Assembly (NCBI GenBank): GCA_945883455.1
Contig: CAMCXJ010000053.1
Coordinates: 1 to 12,290, forward strand
Source of the DNA: Prosthecobacter debontii
Lineage (GTDB): Bacteria; Verrucomicrobiota; Verrucomicrobiia; Verrucomicrobiales; Akkermansiaceae
Length of the DNA: 12,290 nt
Direction: 5' to 3'
Part shown: positions 5,642 through 12,290 of the stretch, one piece after another
Numbering within the stretch: position 1 is the first letter of the stretch
How the letters are laid out: the number at the start of each line of letters is the position of its first letter
Program-made: the position numbers and the translations under genes
The notes under the pieces: model-generated
What the model saw: the letters and a program-made list of their open reading frames with translations, nothing else
Database searches by the model: none
Told to the model about the DNA's origin: nothing

Positions 5642-8325
5642 AAGCCCTGCGAATCCTTCCGCTTCTCTTATCGTCCGCCGCCTTCGCGTGGAGCCTCACC
5701 CAGGAGCCTCCGGCGATGCCGCTCGAGTCCTTCGTCCTGCCGGAGGGGCTTGAGATCACCGCATGGGCCGCTTCGCCCATGCTTTTCAATCCGACCAACA
5801 TGGACGTGGACCAACACGGACGGATCTGGGTCACCGAGGGGGTGAACTACCGCAGCAAGAGGGATAGGCGGCCGGAAGGCGACAGGGTGGTGATCCTCGA
5901 AGACACGGACATGGACGGGAAAGCCGATAAGAGTTCCGTTTTCTGGCAGAGTCCCGAGTTGATCGCGCCGCTTGGGATCGGCGTGTTCGACAATGTGGTG
6001 ATGGTTTCCCAGCCGCCCAATCTCCTCAAGCTGACCGATGTGAACCGCGACGGGAAATTCAGCGAGGCCGATGGTGATAAGAAGGAGGTGTTCCTCACCG
6101 GCTTCAATGGAAGCAACCACGATCACTCGCTTCACTCCGTGACAGGCAGCCCTGACGGGAAATGGGTCTTCAACCAAGGGAACACAGGCGGGATGTTCAC
6201 CGACAAATCGAACAAGACCTTCCGCTTCGGCGGTTCCTACGTGCACGAGCCTTTTTCGAAATACGTCACCGATGTGAGGGCGATCGCCGGGCAGAAATCC
6301 GACGACGGTTTTTCCTACAACGCGGGTGCGGCCTTCCGCATCAATCCCAACGGCACCGGAGCAGAAGTGATCGGCAGCGGTTTTCGCAATTCCTACGAAC
6401 AGATCACCAATTCCCACGGCTTCGTGTTCCAGAACGACAACGACGACCCGCCGGCCTGCCGCGTCACCCACATGATCGAGCACGGCAATGCCGGCTATTT
6501 CTCCCGCGACGGGAAACGCGACTGGCGGGCCGACAAGCGCCCGGGCCAGGACACACCCACCGCAGAGTGGCGGCAGGACGATCCCGGCACCATGCCTTCC
6601 GGCGATGTTTACGGCGGCGGTTCCCCGACCGGGATCTGCTTCTATGAAAACGGCGCGTTGCCGGAGAGTTTCAACGGCACCCTGCTATCCTGCGAGCCGG
6701 GGAAAAACGTGATCTTCAGCTATCAGCCGGAATCTGACGGTGCGGGCTTCAAGCTGGAGCGTCACGATTTCGCCACGACGAATCCGGATAAGGATTTCCG
6801 AGGCTCGGACTTCGTCGGAGGCGTTCAGAAAAAGGACAACAAGAAGACCGGAGGTGAGCTTCTATATCAGTTCCGCCCCTCGGATGTGATGGTAGGAGTC
6901 GACGGCGCGATCTACGTGGCCGATTGGACGGATGCGCGGGTCGGAGGGCATGGCACGAATGATGAAGCGGCATCCGGCGTGATCTACCGGATCGCTCCGA
7001 AAGGCTTCAAGCCGGTCGTTCCGAAAGTTGATTTCACGACCACAGAAGGTGCCATCGCCGCCCTGCATTCACCTGCGAACAATGTCCGTTGGTCGGGATT
7101 TCATAAACTGAAGGAGGGCGGGGAAAAGAACTTCGATGCCGTTGGGGAAATGTTGGAAAATACGAATCCCTTCATCGCTGCCCGCGCGATCTGGCTACTT
7201 CCCTACATGGGGGACAAAGGTGCCACCAAGCTTGGCAAGATTCTCGTTGGGAGTGATGAAAGGAGGCGTCTCACCGCCTTCCGAGCCATCCGCAGATCCG
7301 GTGGTAAAGTTGACGCCCTTCCCTACGCCAGGAAACTTGCCACCGATCCTAATCCGGCAGTCCGCGCCGAGGCGGCGATGGAGATGCGCTACCGCAGTTT
7401 CGAGGAAGCGAAGGATGTCCTGGTCGCCGTCGCCAAGGGATTCGATGGCAAGGATCGCTCCTATCTTGAGTCGTTTGGGCTGGGTGCTGGGCATCACACC
7501 GAGGAACTGTGGAAGGCTCTCGAGGAGGAGATGAAACCCGGCGTCCCCAAGGATTGGCCGGACACTTTTGCCCGTCTCACTTGGCGGCTGATGCCGAAAG
7601 GCGCTATCGGCGCACTTGTGAAGCGTGCCGTGGAGCCTGCGCTTGCCGAGGAGGCGAGGAAACTGGCGGTTGATTCCATCTCCTTCATCAACTCCAAGGA
7701 GTCGGCGGACGCCCTCATCCTGCTCGCTGCGGAAGGATCACCCATCCGTGATCATGCAAGCTGGTGGCTCCGAAACCGCGCCGAAGGGGAATGGGCATCG
7801 ATGAACCTTATGCCCATCCTGAAAGAAAAAGGCATCATCCGTGAACCCGCGAAGTTAGTTGCTGTCTCCGTTCCTGAAAAGCCGAAGGAAATGAAGTTTA
7901 CCGTTGCAGAAGTGCTGAAGCTGAAAGGCGATGCAACACGGGGCAAGACAGCTGCAGCTCGTTGCATCATGTGTCACCAGGTCGAAGGAAACGGGGTGGA
8001 CTACGGCCCTTCTCTCAAAGGTTTCGGAAAAAGCCAACCCGCCGAGGTCGTCGCCCGTGCTATCGTCGACCCTTCGTTCGATATCGCCCATGGTTTCGAT
8101 GGGCGGACCATACACCTGAACAACAGCGTGCGTATCGATGGGTTGATCCTTGCCGACGGCGAAACCGTAACGATCCGTTCCACCGGAGGGACGACGCAGG
8201 AGGTGCCGAAGGGTATGATCAAGAAGCGCGAGGACATGAAGCGCTCGCTCATGCTTGGCGCCGATGAGATCGGGCTCACCGCCCAAGATGTCGCGGATCT
8301 CGTCGAGTGGATGAAGATCTATTGA
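5638..8325 (+). CDS. PVC-type secreted dehydrogenase with HEAT-like region and C-terminal cytochrome c
   Basis: An 895-residue exported protein. Residues 1-17 form a Sec signal (cleavage near AFA). Residues about 28-460 form a beta-propeller of the 'putative membrane-bound dehydrogenase' type abundant in Planctomycetes and Verrucomicrobia. Features include NPTNMDVDQHGRIWVTEGVNY, the HDHSLHS motif (161-167) and ADWTDAR late in the propeller. Residues about 467-720 are helical and HEAT-like. Residues about 760-895 form the Pirellula/Verrucomicrobium-type heme domain with CIMCH (776-780) and a likely axial Met872 in SLMLGADEIGLT. DTDMDGKAD (89-97) and DVNRDGKFSEADGD (134-147) look like calcium loops. 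It probably oxidises a sugar-type substrate in the periplasm and passes electrons to heme c; the substrate is unknown. No internal transmembrane segment is seen, so any membrane tie may come through the overlapping DUF2306 protein. Confidence 0.93.
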   Translation: MKALRILPLLLSSAAFAWSLTQEPPAMPLESFVLPEGLEITAWAASPMLFNPTNMDVDQHGRIWVTEGVNYRSKRDRRPEGDRVVILEDTDMDGKADKSSVFWQSPELIAPLGIGVFDNVVMVSQPPNLLKLTDVNRDGKFSEADGDKKEVFLTGFNGSNHDHSLHSVTGSPDGKWVFNQGNTGGMFTDKSNKTFRFGGSYVHEPFSKYVTDVRAIAGQKSDDGFSYNAGAAFRINPNGTGAEVIGSGFRNSYEQITNSHGFVFQNDNDDPPACRVTHMIEHGNAGYFSRDGKRDWRADKRPGQDTPTAEWRQDDPGTMPSGDVYGGGSPTGICFYENGALPESFNGTLLSCEPGKNVIFSYQPESDGAGFKLERHDFATTNPDKDFRGSDFVGGVQKKDNKKTGGELLYQFRPSDVMVGVDGAIYVADWTDARVGGHGTNDEAASGVIYRIAPKGFKPVVPKVDFTTTEGAIAALHSPANNVRWSGFHKLKEGGEKNFDAVGEMLENTNPFIAARAIWLLPYMGDKGATKLGKILVGSDERRRLTAFRAIRRSGGKVDALPYARKLATDPNPAVRAEAAMEMRYRSFEEAKDVLVAVAKGFDGKDRSYLESFGLGAGHHTEELWKALEEEMKPGVPKDWPDTFARLTWRLMPKGAIGALVKRAVEPALAEEARKLAVDSISFINSKESADALILLAAEGSPIRDHASWWLRNRAEGEWASMNLMPILKEKGIIREPAKLVAVSVPEKPKEMKFTVAEVLKLKGDATRGKTAAARCIMCHQVEGNGVDYGPSLKGFGKSQPAEVVARAIVDPSFDIAHGFDGRTIHLNNSVRIDGLILADGETVTIRSTGGTTQEVPKGMIKKREDMKRSLMLGADEIGLTAQDVADLVEWMKIY

Positions 8326-8333
8326 AAAAACCG

Positions 8334-8948
8334 TTACGCCGCTTTGCGGACAAGAGCGACGAGGACGCCTTGGACGATGAGTTCGCCTACGGGTATGAGA
8401 TCCGGGAAACGCGGGTTCTCGGCACGGAGGTAGGTTTTGCCTTTTTCCTGAACGAAACGTTTTAGGGTCGTCTCGCCGTCGATGAGGGCGGCGACGATGT
8501 CATGGTTGCGAGGTTCGCGGCGTTCGAGGACGACGGTATCACCATCGCAGATGTGGGCGTCGATCATCGAGTCGCCGCGGACTTTTAGGGCGAAGGTATC
8601 GCGCTTGCGAGTAACCCCAAGGGAAGCGACATCGATGGAGAGGCAACCTTCCTGTTCCTGCTGCTGATCCTCTCCGAAACCGGCGGCGATGCGCCCGTAA
8701 ACCGGGATATCGCAGATTTCGGCGCGATCGAGATCCTCGGGGAAAACGACGGCGCGGGCTTTGCCGGGCAGGCGCTGGATCACGCCTTTTTTCTCAAGAG
8801 CCCTGAGATGGCTCATCGCTGCCGTCTGGCTGGCGAACTTGAAATAATGCTGGATCTCGCGCGTCGAAGGCATGATGCCGGTTTCGCGCTGCGATTTGCG
8901 GAGGTAGTCGAGGATCTCGATCTGTCGTGTTGTTAGGTTGTGTGCCAT
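8334..8948 (-). CDS. lexA: LexA repressor, SOS response regulator
   Basis: A 204-residue LexA of usual length starting at the ATG at 8948. Residues 1-65 are the winged-helix DNA-binding domain (LTTRQIEILDYL, then QTAAMSHLRALEKKGVI as the recognition region). The cleavage bond is most likely Ala89-Gly90 in YGRIAAGFG. The catalytic dyad is Ser127 (RGDSM) and Lys163 (TTLKRF). In the family, RecA filaments on damaged DNA trigger self-cleavage, releasing repression of DNA-repair genes. The upstream region has a perfect verrucomicrobial LexA box, so autoregulation is expected. The gene is convergent with the dehydrogenase/cytochrome gene, with stop codons 8 bp apart. No repair gene (recA, imuB, dnaE2) lies in this window. 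Confidence 0.97.
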   Translation of the reverse strand: MAHNLTTRQIEILDYLRKSQRETGIMPSTREIQHYFKFASQTAAMSHLRALEKKGVIQRLPGKARAVVFPEDLDRAEICDIPVYGRIAAGFGEDQQQEQEGCLSIDVASLGVTRKRDTFALKVRGDSMIDAHICDGDTVVLERREPRNHDIVAALIDGETTLKRFVQEKGKTYLRAENPRFPDLIPVGELIVQGVLVALVRKAA

Positions 8949-8962
8949 GGTTCGTTGAACAG

Positions 8963-8976
8963 TGTTCTTGAGAACA
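8963..8976. promoter_or_regulatory. LexA operator (TGTTC-N4-GAACA), autoregulatory
   Basis: TGTTCTTGAGAACA is an inverted repeat with 6-bp arms (TGTTCT/AGAACA) and ends 14 bases before the lexA ATG. It matches the TGTTC-N4-GAACA LexA motif reported for Verrucomicrobia exactly. Two further half-sites follow toward the gene: GAAC at 8957-8960 and GTTC at 8950-8953. The order on the plus strand is therefore GTTC-N3-GAAC-N3-GTTC-N4-GAAC. Only the distal pair has the canonical N4 spacing. Binding here would cover the -10 area and start of the lexA promoter. Confidence 0.9.
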
Positions 8977-9004
8977 AATTCACCGATGTCCGCACCCGTG
9001 TAAA
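8976..9004 (-). promoter_or_regulatory. Candidate lexA promoter
   Basis: On the minus strand TTTACA (9004-8999, five of six matches to TTGACA) is followed after 17 bp by GAATTT (8981-8976, a weak -10). The -10 abuts the LexA box at 8963-8976, so bound LexA would block RNA polymerase. The geometry supports the assignment more than the -10 sequence does. Confidence 0.45.
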
Positions 9005-9119
9005 GAAACTTTTTCAGCGAGGCTCACGCGCACCATCGGATTGTGAAGCGGAATTTTTGCGGGTGCCATGAAAGTGCTTGCGTTGGTGTGGACGTTGGAT
9101 CAGTTTCCCCGCCCCGTCA

Positions 9120-9196
9120 CGGGACGTAGCTCAGCCTGGTAGAGCGCCTGCTTTGGGAGCAGGATGTCGTCAGTTCGAATCTGGCCGTCCCGACCA
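9120..9196 (+). tRNA. tRNA-Pro (anticodon UGG)
   Basis: A complete 77-base cloverleaf. The acceptor arms CGGGACG and CGTCCCG pair fully. The D arm is GCTC/GAGC. The anticodon stem CCTGC/GCAGG holds the loop TTTGGGA, with anticodon TGG. The T arm GTCAG-TTCGAAT-CTGGC is standard, and the 3' end is ACCA with an encoded CCA. It reads CCN proline codons, mainly CCA/CCG by wobble. It is convergent with hpt, ending 11 bases before that gene's stop codon. No clear terminator separates them, and the promoter is not recognisable. Confidence 0.97.
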
Positions 9197-9207
9197 CTTT
9201 CTCGGGT

Positions 9208-9744
9208 TCACGTTGCGGCCGAGAGTTTCAGGATGCCGACGTAAGGTAGGTTTCGATACTTGCCTTTGTAGTCGAGGCCGTAGCCGACGACGAATTCGTC
9301 TCCGATCGCGAAGCCAACGTAATCGGCCTCCACCTCCTCGGCGCGTTTCTTATCCTTGGCGAGAAGCACGCCGGTGTGGACGGCGGCGGCTCCCTCTTCC
9401 TTGAGGCGCTGGGCGACGGCGGCGAGGGTGCGGCCGGTGTCGAGGATGTCGTCTAACAGGAGGACGTGCATTCCCTTCACCTCCGGGAAATGACGATCTA
9501 GGAAATCGACCTTGCCGGAGCTTTCGAGGCCGCCGTGGTAGCTGGCGACGTTGAGGCACTCGATGGACAGTTCGCGCGGGATCCGGCGGAGAAGATCCGC
9601 GGCGAAGACGAGCGCGCCTTTCAGTAGGATGATGACGACGATCGGGCCGGTGGGGAAATCGCGCTCGATCTCCTTCGCCATGCTGTCGAGGCGGCGCTCG
9701 ATGATTTCCTCGTCAACCAGGATGCGCTCGATGTCGTTTTTCAT
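9208..9744 (-). CDS. hpt: Hypoxanthine phosphoribosyltransferase
   Basis: A 178-residue cytoplasmic purine-salvage enzyme that converts hypoxanthine (and usually guanine) plus PRPP to IMP (GMP) and pyrophosphate. The PRPP-binding signature VLLLDDILDTGRTL is at 94-107, with the acidic pair D98-D99. LLKGALVFAADL (about 40-51) holds the LKG cis-peptide loop. SYHGG (68-72) begins the flexible lid, and the purine-binding K131 region (AKDKK) and DEFVVGYGLDY (149-159) complete the site. The ATG at 9744 gives the family's usual length. The frame continues open to 10044, but that extension is low-complexity shadow sequence over the divergent transporter gene. No Shine-Dalgarno sequence precedes the start (a run of C instead). 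The gene is divergent from the DMT transporter and convergent with tRNA-Pro. Confidence 0.96.
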   Translation of the reverse strand: MKNDIERILVDEEIIERRLDSMAKEIERDFPTGPIVVIILLKGALVFAADLLRRIPRELSIECLNVASYHGGLESSGKVDFLDRHFPEVKGMHVLLLDDILDTGRTLAAVAQRLKEEGAAAVHTGVLLAKDKKRAEEVEADYVGFAIGDEFVVGYGLDYKGKYRNLPYVGILKLSAAT

Positions 9745-9808
9745 GGGGGGAGAATGGGTGGTAGGTAGATGATGCGCCAAGTGGGAAATGGAAGAATGAC
9801 GGGCGAAA

Positions 9809-9845
9809 AGATGTCCCCCCGGACATCTGGGACTGCAAGTCCCAG
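9809..9845. repeat. REP-like double hairpin between hpt and transporter gene
   Basis: Two perfect hairpins sit end to end and share two bases. The first is AGATGTCC-CCCC-GGACATCT (9809-9828, 8-bp stem, 4-base loop). The second is CTGGGACT-GCA-AGTCCCAG (9827-9845, 8-bp stem, 3-base loop). No T-run follows either, so a simple intrinsic terminator is unlikely. The element lies 65 bp upstream of hpt and 43 bp upstream of the transporter start. Paired GC-rich hairpins in intergenic space resemble REP/BIME elements mobilised by RAYT transposases. Alternatively it is a 5' leader structure in one of the two mRNAs. Confidence 0.6.
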
Positions 9846-9887
9846 CCACGCCTTGACCGGCGGTAGTGGGCGGGTTAGCAGACAGCT

Positions 9888-10757
9888 GTGGATTTGATGT
9901 CGGGAGCGGTGGGATTTCCTTTGCTGGGTGCGGCCTTGCATCCGTTGCTGGGAGCGATGGTGCAGCGTGCGACCCGACACGGGGTGCGGATGAGCGTGGT
10001 GCTCGGCTTCGCGAACCTGCTGACCCTCGCTGTCTTCGCGGCATATCTGCGGCCGGATTTCAGTATCCCGTTCAGGCCGAATGACGCGCTGGCGGTATTG
10101 AACGGCTTTCTATTTTTCTGGGGGCAGTGGTTTTCCGTGCAGTCGGTCAGGAAAGGGGATCTGGTCGTTCATTCTTCGGCGCTGGGTTTCAAGGTGCTGA
10201 TCGTGGCGACACTATCGGCGAGCGTGGGTTTGGAAAAAGCGGGGGCGGGTCTGTTGGGCGGGTCGCTGCTCGCGGCGCTGGCGGTTTATCTGGTCACCGG
10301 CGCGACGGCGGAGCGCTGGAAGGCGAACCGAGCGACGCTAGGTCTGACGCTTCTGGCCTGTGTGTTTTTCGGGACGAACGATTTCCTGACCGGATGGAAA
10401 AACCATGAGAGTGGAGCGGCGCGTTGGCTGCTTTTGATGATGATCACGGCGGGTGCGCTCTCGCTGTGCATGCTTCTGCCGCGTTGGCGCGATGTGAAAT
10501 CGATGCTTTGCGCGCGTGCGACGTCTTGGCCGACGCTGGGAGCCGGACTTACGCTCGGCGTGCAGGCTCTGTTGGTGAATATCGCATTCAGCCGCTACGC
10601 GGAACCGGCGCTGAGCAACATCGCCTACAGCACGCGCGGTGTGATGGCGGTTTTCTTCGTGTGGGCGGTGACAAGCCGTGCGAAATCCGCGTTGGGCTGG
10701 AGGCAGTTGCTGGGAGCCGCACTGATGGTCGCCGCGCTGGCGATGGTGCTGGTGTGA
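9888..10757 (+). CDS. DMT/EamA-family membrane transporter
   Basis: A 289-residue protein almost entirely made of hydrophobic helices, about ten, near residues 5-25, 36-54, 67-84, 95-113, 118-137, 151-170, 178-197, 215-233, 243-262 and 271-289. This is the 5+5 architecture of drug/metabolite transporters. The N-terminal GAALHPLLGAMVQRATRHGV and the C-terminal AYSTRGVMAVFFVWAVTSR segments fit the EamA halves. It probably exports or imports a small metabolite; the substrate is unknown. The start is GTG at 9888; ATG at 9897 would lose only three residues and is equally plausible. No Shine-Dalgarno sequence is visible at either. It is divergent from hpt across the double hairpin and convergent with glnS, with stops 12 bp apart. 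Confidence 0.85.
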   Translation: MDLMSGAVGFPLLGAALHPLLGAMVQRATRHGVRMSVVLGFANLLTLAVFAAYLRPDFSIPFRPNDALAVLNGFLFFWGQWFSVQSVRKGDLVVHSSALGFKVLIVATLSASVGLEKAGAGLLGGSLLAALAVYLVTGATAERWKANRATLGLTLLACVFFGTNDFLTGWKNHESGAARWLLLMMITAGALSLCMLLPRWRDVKSMLCARATSWPTLGAGLTLGVQALLVNIAFSRYAEPALSNIAYSTRGVMAVFFVWAVTSRAKSALGWRQLLGAALMVAALAMVLV

Positions 10758-10769
10758 GCAGCGATCAAC

Positions 10770-12290
10770 CTAACGGCTTTTTGCCCACGAATCCTTGAGG
10801 GCGACGGTGCGGTTGAAAATGGCTTTTTTACCGGGGATGTGGTCTTTGCTGTCGGTGATGAAATAGCCATTCCGCTCGAACTGGCAGGAGTAACTGGGTG
10901 CTTCGTTGAGCAGGGACGTCTCGATTTTCGCGGTGACGGTTTTCACGGAATCCGGATTGATTACGGAGAGGAACCCACCCTCCGCGGCATCGGGGTCCTC
11001 GACGATGAACAGGCGGTCGTAGAGGCGCACTTCCGCATCGGCAGCGGTTGCGGCATCGACCCAATGGATCGCGGCTTTGCAGACAACACCTTCTGGCGAG
11101 TCCTTGCCGGTGGTGTCGTGCAGGAGTTTCACGCGGACTTGGGTGATTTCGCCTTCTGCATTCTTATCGAAGCCGGTGCATTGGATGATCGGGCCGCCGC
11201 GCAGGCGGACGTATTTTTCCGGGGCTAGGCGGAAATACTTTTTCTCGGGGATTTCCTGGAAGTCCTCACGCTCGATGAAAATTTCCAGTGAGAACGGGAC
11301 TTCTCGCTCGCCGAAGGATTCGTCCTGCGGGTGGTTGGAAACTACGAGGTTTGCCGTAGGTTCGTCGGAGAAGTTTTCGATAACGACTTTCAGCGGATCG
11401 AGCACGGCCATGCGGCGGGGTGTGGAGGCGTTGAGGTGGTCGCGAATATCATGTTCGAGCAGCGCGACATCGGTGGTGCCGTTGTATTTCGTGATGCCGA
11501 TGCGCTTGCAGAAATGGCGGATGGCGGCGGCGGGGTAGCCGCGGCGGCGCATGCCGGAGATCGTGGGCAGGCGGGGATCGTCCCAGCCGGAAACGTGGCC
11601 TCCGTTGACGAGTTCAAGCAGCTTGCGCTTGCTCATGACCGTGTAGGTGAGGCTGAGGCGGGCGAACTCGATCTGGCGGGGCTTCGAAGGGACGGGGCAG
11701 TTTTCGATGAACCAATCGTAGAGCGGGCGGTGGTTTTCGAACTCAAGGGTGCAGAGCGAATGGGTGATGTGCTCCAGCGCGTCTTCCAGCGGATGCGCGA
11801 AATCATACATCGGGTAGATGCACCACGCGTCGCCGGTGTTGTGATGGTGCGCGTGCATGATGCGGTAAAGAACCGGATCGCGCATGTTCATGTTCGATGA
11901 GGTCAGCCCGATCTTCGCGCGCAGGACGGCTTCGCCTTCCTTGAATTTCCCGGCGCGCATCGCCATGAACCATTCCAGATTCTCCTCAATGCTGCGCTCG
12001 CGGAATTTCGAGGGGGTGCCGGGCGTCTGGACGTTGCCGCGATGCAGCTTGATTTCCTCGGGGCTTTCTTCATCGACGTAGGCGAGGCCGTTTTTGATCA
12101 GGTGGACTGCGCAATCATAGAAGAAACCGAAGTAATCGCTGGCGAAATAGAGATCGCTCCCCCAGTCGAAGCCGAGCCATTTCACGTCGGCTTTGATCGA
12201 CTCAACATATTCGGTTTCCTCTTTCTCGGGGTTTGTATCGTCGAAGCGCAGGTGGCACTTCGCGCCGGGATGTTCCTGCGCGATGCCGAA
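10770..12290 (-). CDS. glnS: Glutaminyl-tRNA synthetase (5' end beyond window)
   Basis: The frame is open from the right edge (35 codons upstream of the GTG at 12185) to the TAG stop at 10770, giving 506 visible residues. The family is about 555 residues long, so roughly 45-50 N-terminal residues, including the HIGH motif, lie outside. The edge sequence CHLRFDDTNPEKEETEYVES continues directly into VKWLGFDW, as in E. coli GlnRS, so the GTG at 12185 is internal, not a start. The KMSKS-type motif VMSKRK is encoded at 11639-11622. CIYPMYDFAHPLEDALEHITHSLCTLEF and WDDPRLPTISGMRRRGYP are conserved catalytic-domain blocks. C-terminal beta-barrel anticodon-binding domains are present (VRLYDRLFIV and NRTVALKDSWAK). 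The enzyme charges tRNA-Gln directly with glutamine and ATP; GlnRS is a horizontally acquired gene in many bacteria. It is convergent with the DMT transporter. Confidence 0.97.
   Translation of the reverse strand, partial: FGIAQEHPGAKCHLRFDDTNPEKEETEYVESIKADVKWLGFDWGSDLYFASDYFGFFYDCAVHLIKNGLAYVDEESPEEIKLHRGNVQTPGTPSKFRERSIEENLEWFMAMRAGKFKEGEAVLRAKIGLTSSNMNMRDPVLYRIMHAHHHNTGDAWCIYPMYDFAHPLEDALEHITHSLCTLEFENHRPLYDWFIENCPVPSKPRQIEFARLSLTYTVMSKRKLLELVNGGHVSGWDDPRLPTISGMRRRGYPAAAIRHFCKRIGITKYNGTTDVALLEHDIRDHLNASTPRRMAVLDPLKVVIENFSDEPTANLVVSNHPQDESFGEREVPFSLEIFIEREDFQEIPEKKYFRLAPEKYVRLRGGPIIQCTGFDKNAEGEITQVRVKLLHDTTGKDSPEGVVCKAAIHWVDAATAADAEVRLYDRLFIVEDPDAAEGGFLSVINPDSVKTVTAKIETSLLNEAPSYSCQFERNGYFITDSKDHIPGKKAIFNRTVALKDSWAKSR

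Noticed and set aside
9113..9123. Inverted repeat CCCGT-C-ACGGG across the 5' end of tRNA-Pro
   Set aside because: It is explained by the GC-rich acceptor stem next to a C-rich leader; it is too short to call an attachment site or operator.
9120..9196. tRNA-Pro as an integration site of a mobile element
   Set aside because: No integrase, no repeat of the tRNA 3' end and only core genes nearby (hpt, lexA, glnS).
9078..9404. Plus-strand open frame running through the tRNA gene (108 codons)
   Set aside because: It overlaps a complete tRNA-Pro and the antisense of hpt; the translation is the familiar artefact of reading a tRNA as protein.
9745..10044. In-frame extension of hpt by 100 residues
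   Set aside because: It is low-complexity Ser/Pro/Arg sequence antisense to the transporter gene, and the ATG at 9744 gives the normal hpt length.

Overview
The window is a gene-dense bacterial chromosomal segment, most likely from a verrucomicrobium (Verrucomicrobiae, Luteolibacter/Haloferula-like; inference). Two independent signs support this. One gene encodes a secreted PVC-type dehydrogenase with a C-terminal heme c domain of the 'Pirellula/Verrucomicrobium' type. The lexA promoter also carries a perfect TGTTC-N4-GAACA box, which is the LexA motif described for Verrucomicrobia. Many start codons have no convincing Shine-Dalgarno sequence. There is no insertion sequence, integrase, CRISPR array or phage gene; most of the window looks like ordinary core and envelope-maintenance chromosome.

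Left part (1-4907, all minus strand). In transcription order this holds a secreted YARHG-domain protein, an IscU/NifU-type iron-sulfur scaffold, an ABCG-like fused ATPase/permease, a small single-span membrane protein, and a secreted helical protein of unknown function that runs off the left edge. Spacings of 35-88 bp allow one or two operons; a plausible sigma70-type promoter lies just before the ABC transporter gene.

Middle (4961-8325, plus strand). A six-span DUF2306 membrane protein overlaps by ATGA with the 895-residue exported PVC-type dehydrogenase/cytochrome c, so the two are probably co-translated.

Right part (8334-12290). lexA (minus) has a well-formed autoregulatory operator embedded in an array of four alternating half-sites. 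It is followed by tRNA-Pro(UGG) (plus), hpt (minus), a DMT/EamA-family transporter (plus) and glnS (minus, 5' end beyond the right edge). A double-hairpin, REP-like element sits between hpt and the transporter. Three convergent junctions are only 8-12 bp wide and show no recognisable terminator.

No stretch longer than 300 bases lacks a gene. The longest gaps are 8949-9119 (LexA operator and promoter) and 9745-9887 (double hairpin). I found no clear-cut new defence or mobile system. The best candidates for something under-described are the DUF2306-cytochrome c pair, the extended LexA half-site array, the double hairpin, and the unknown secreted/membrane protein pair at the left edge.
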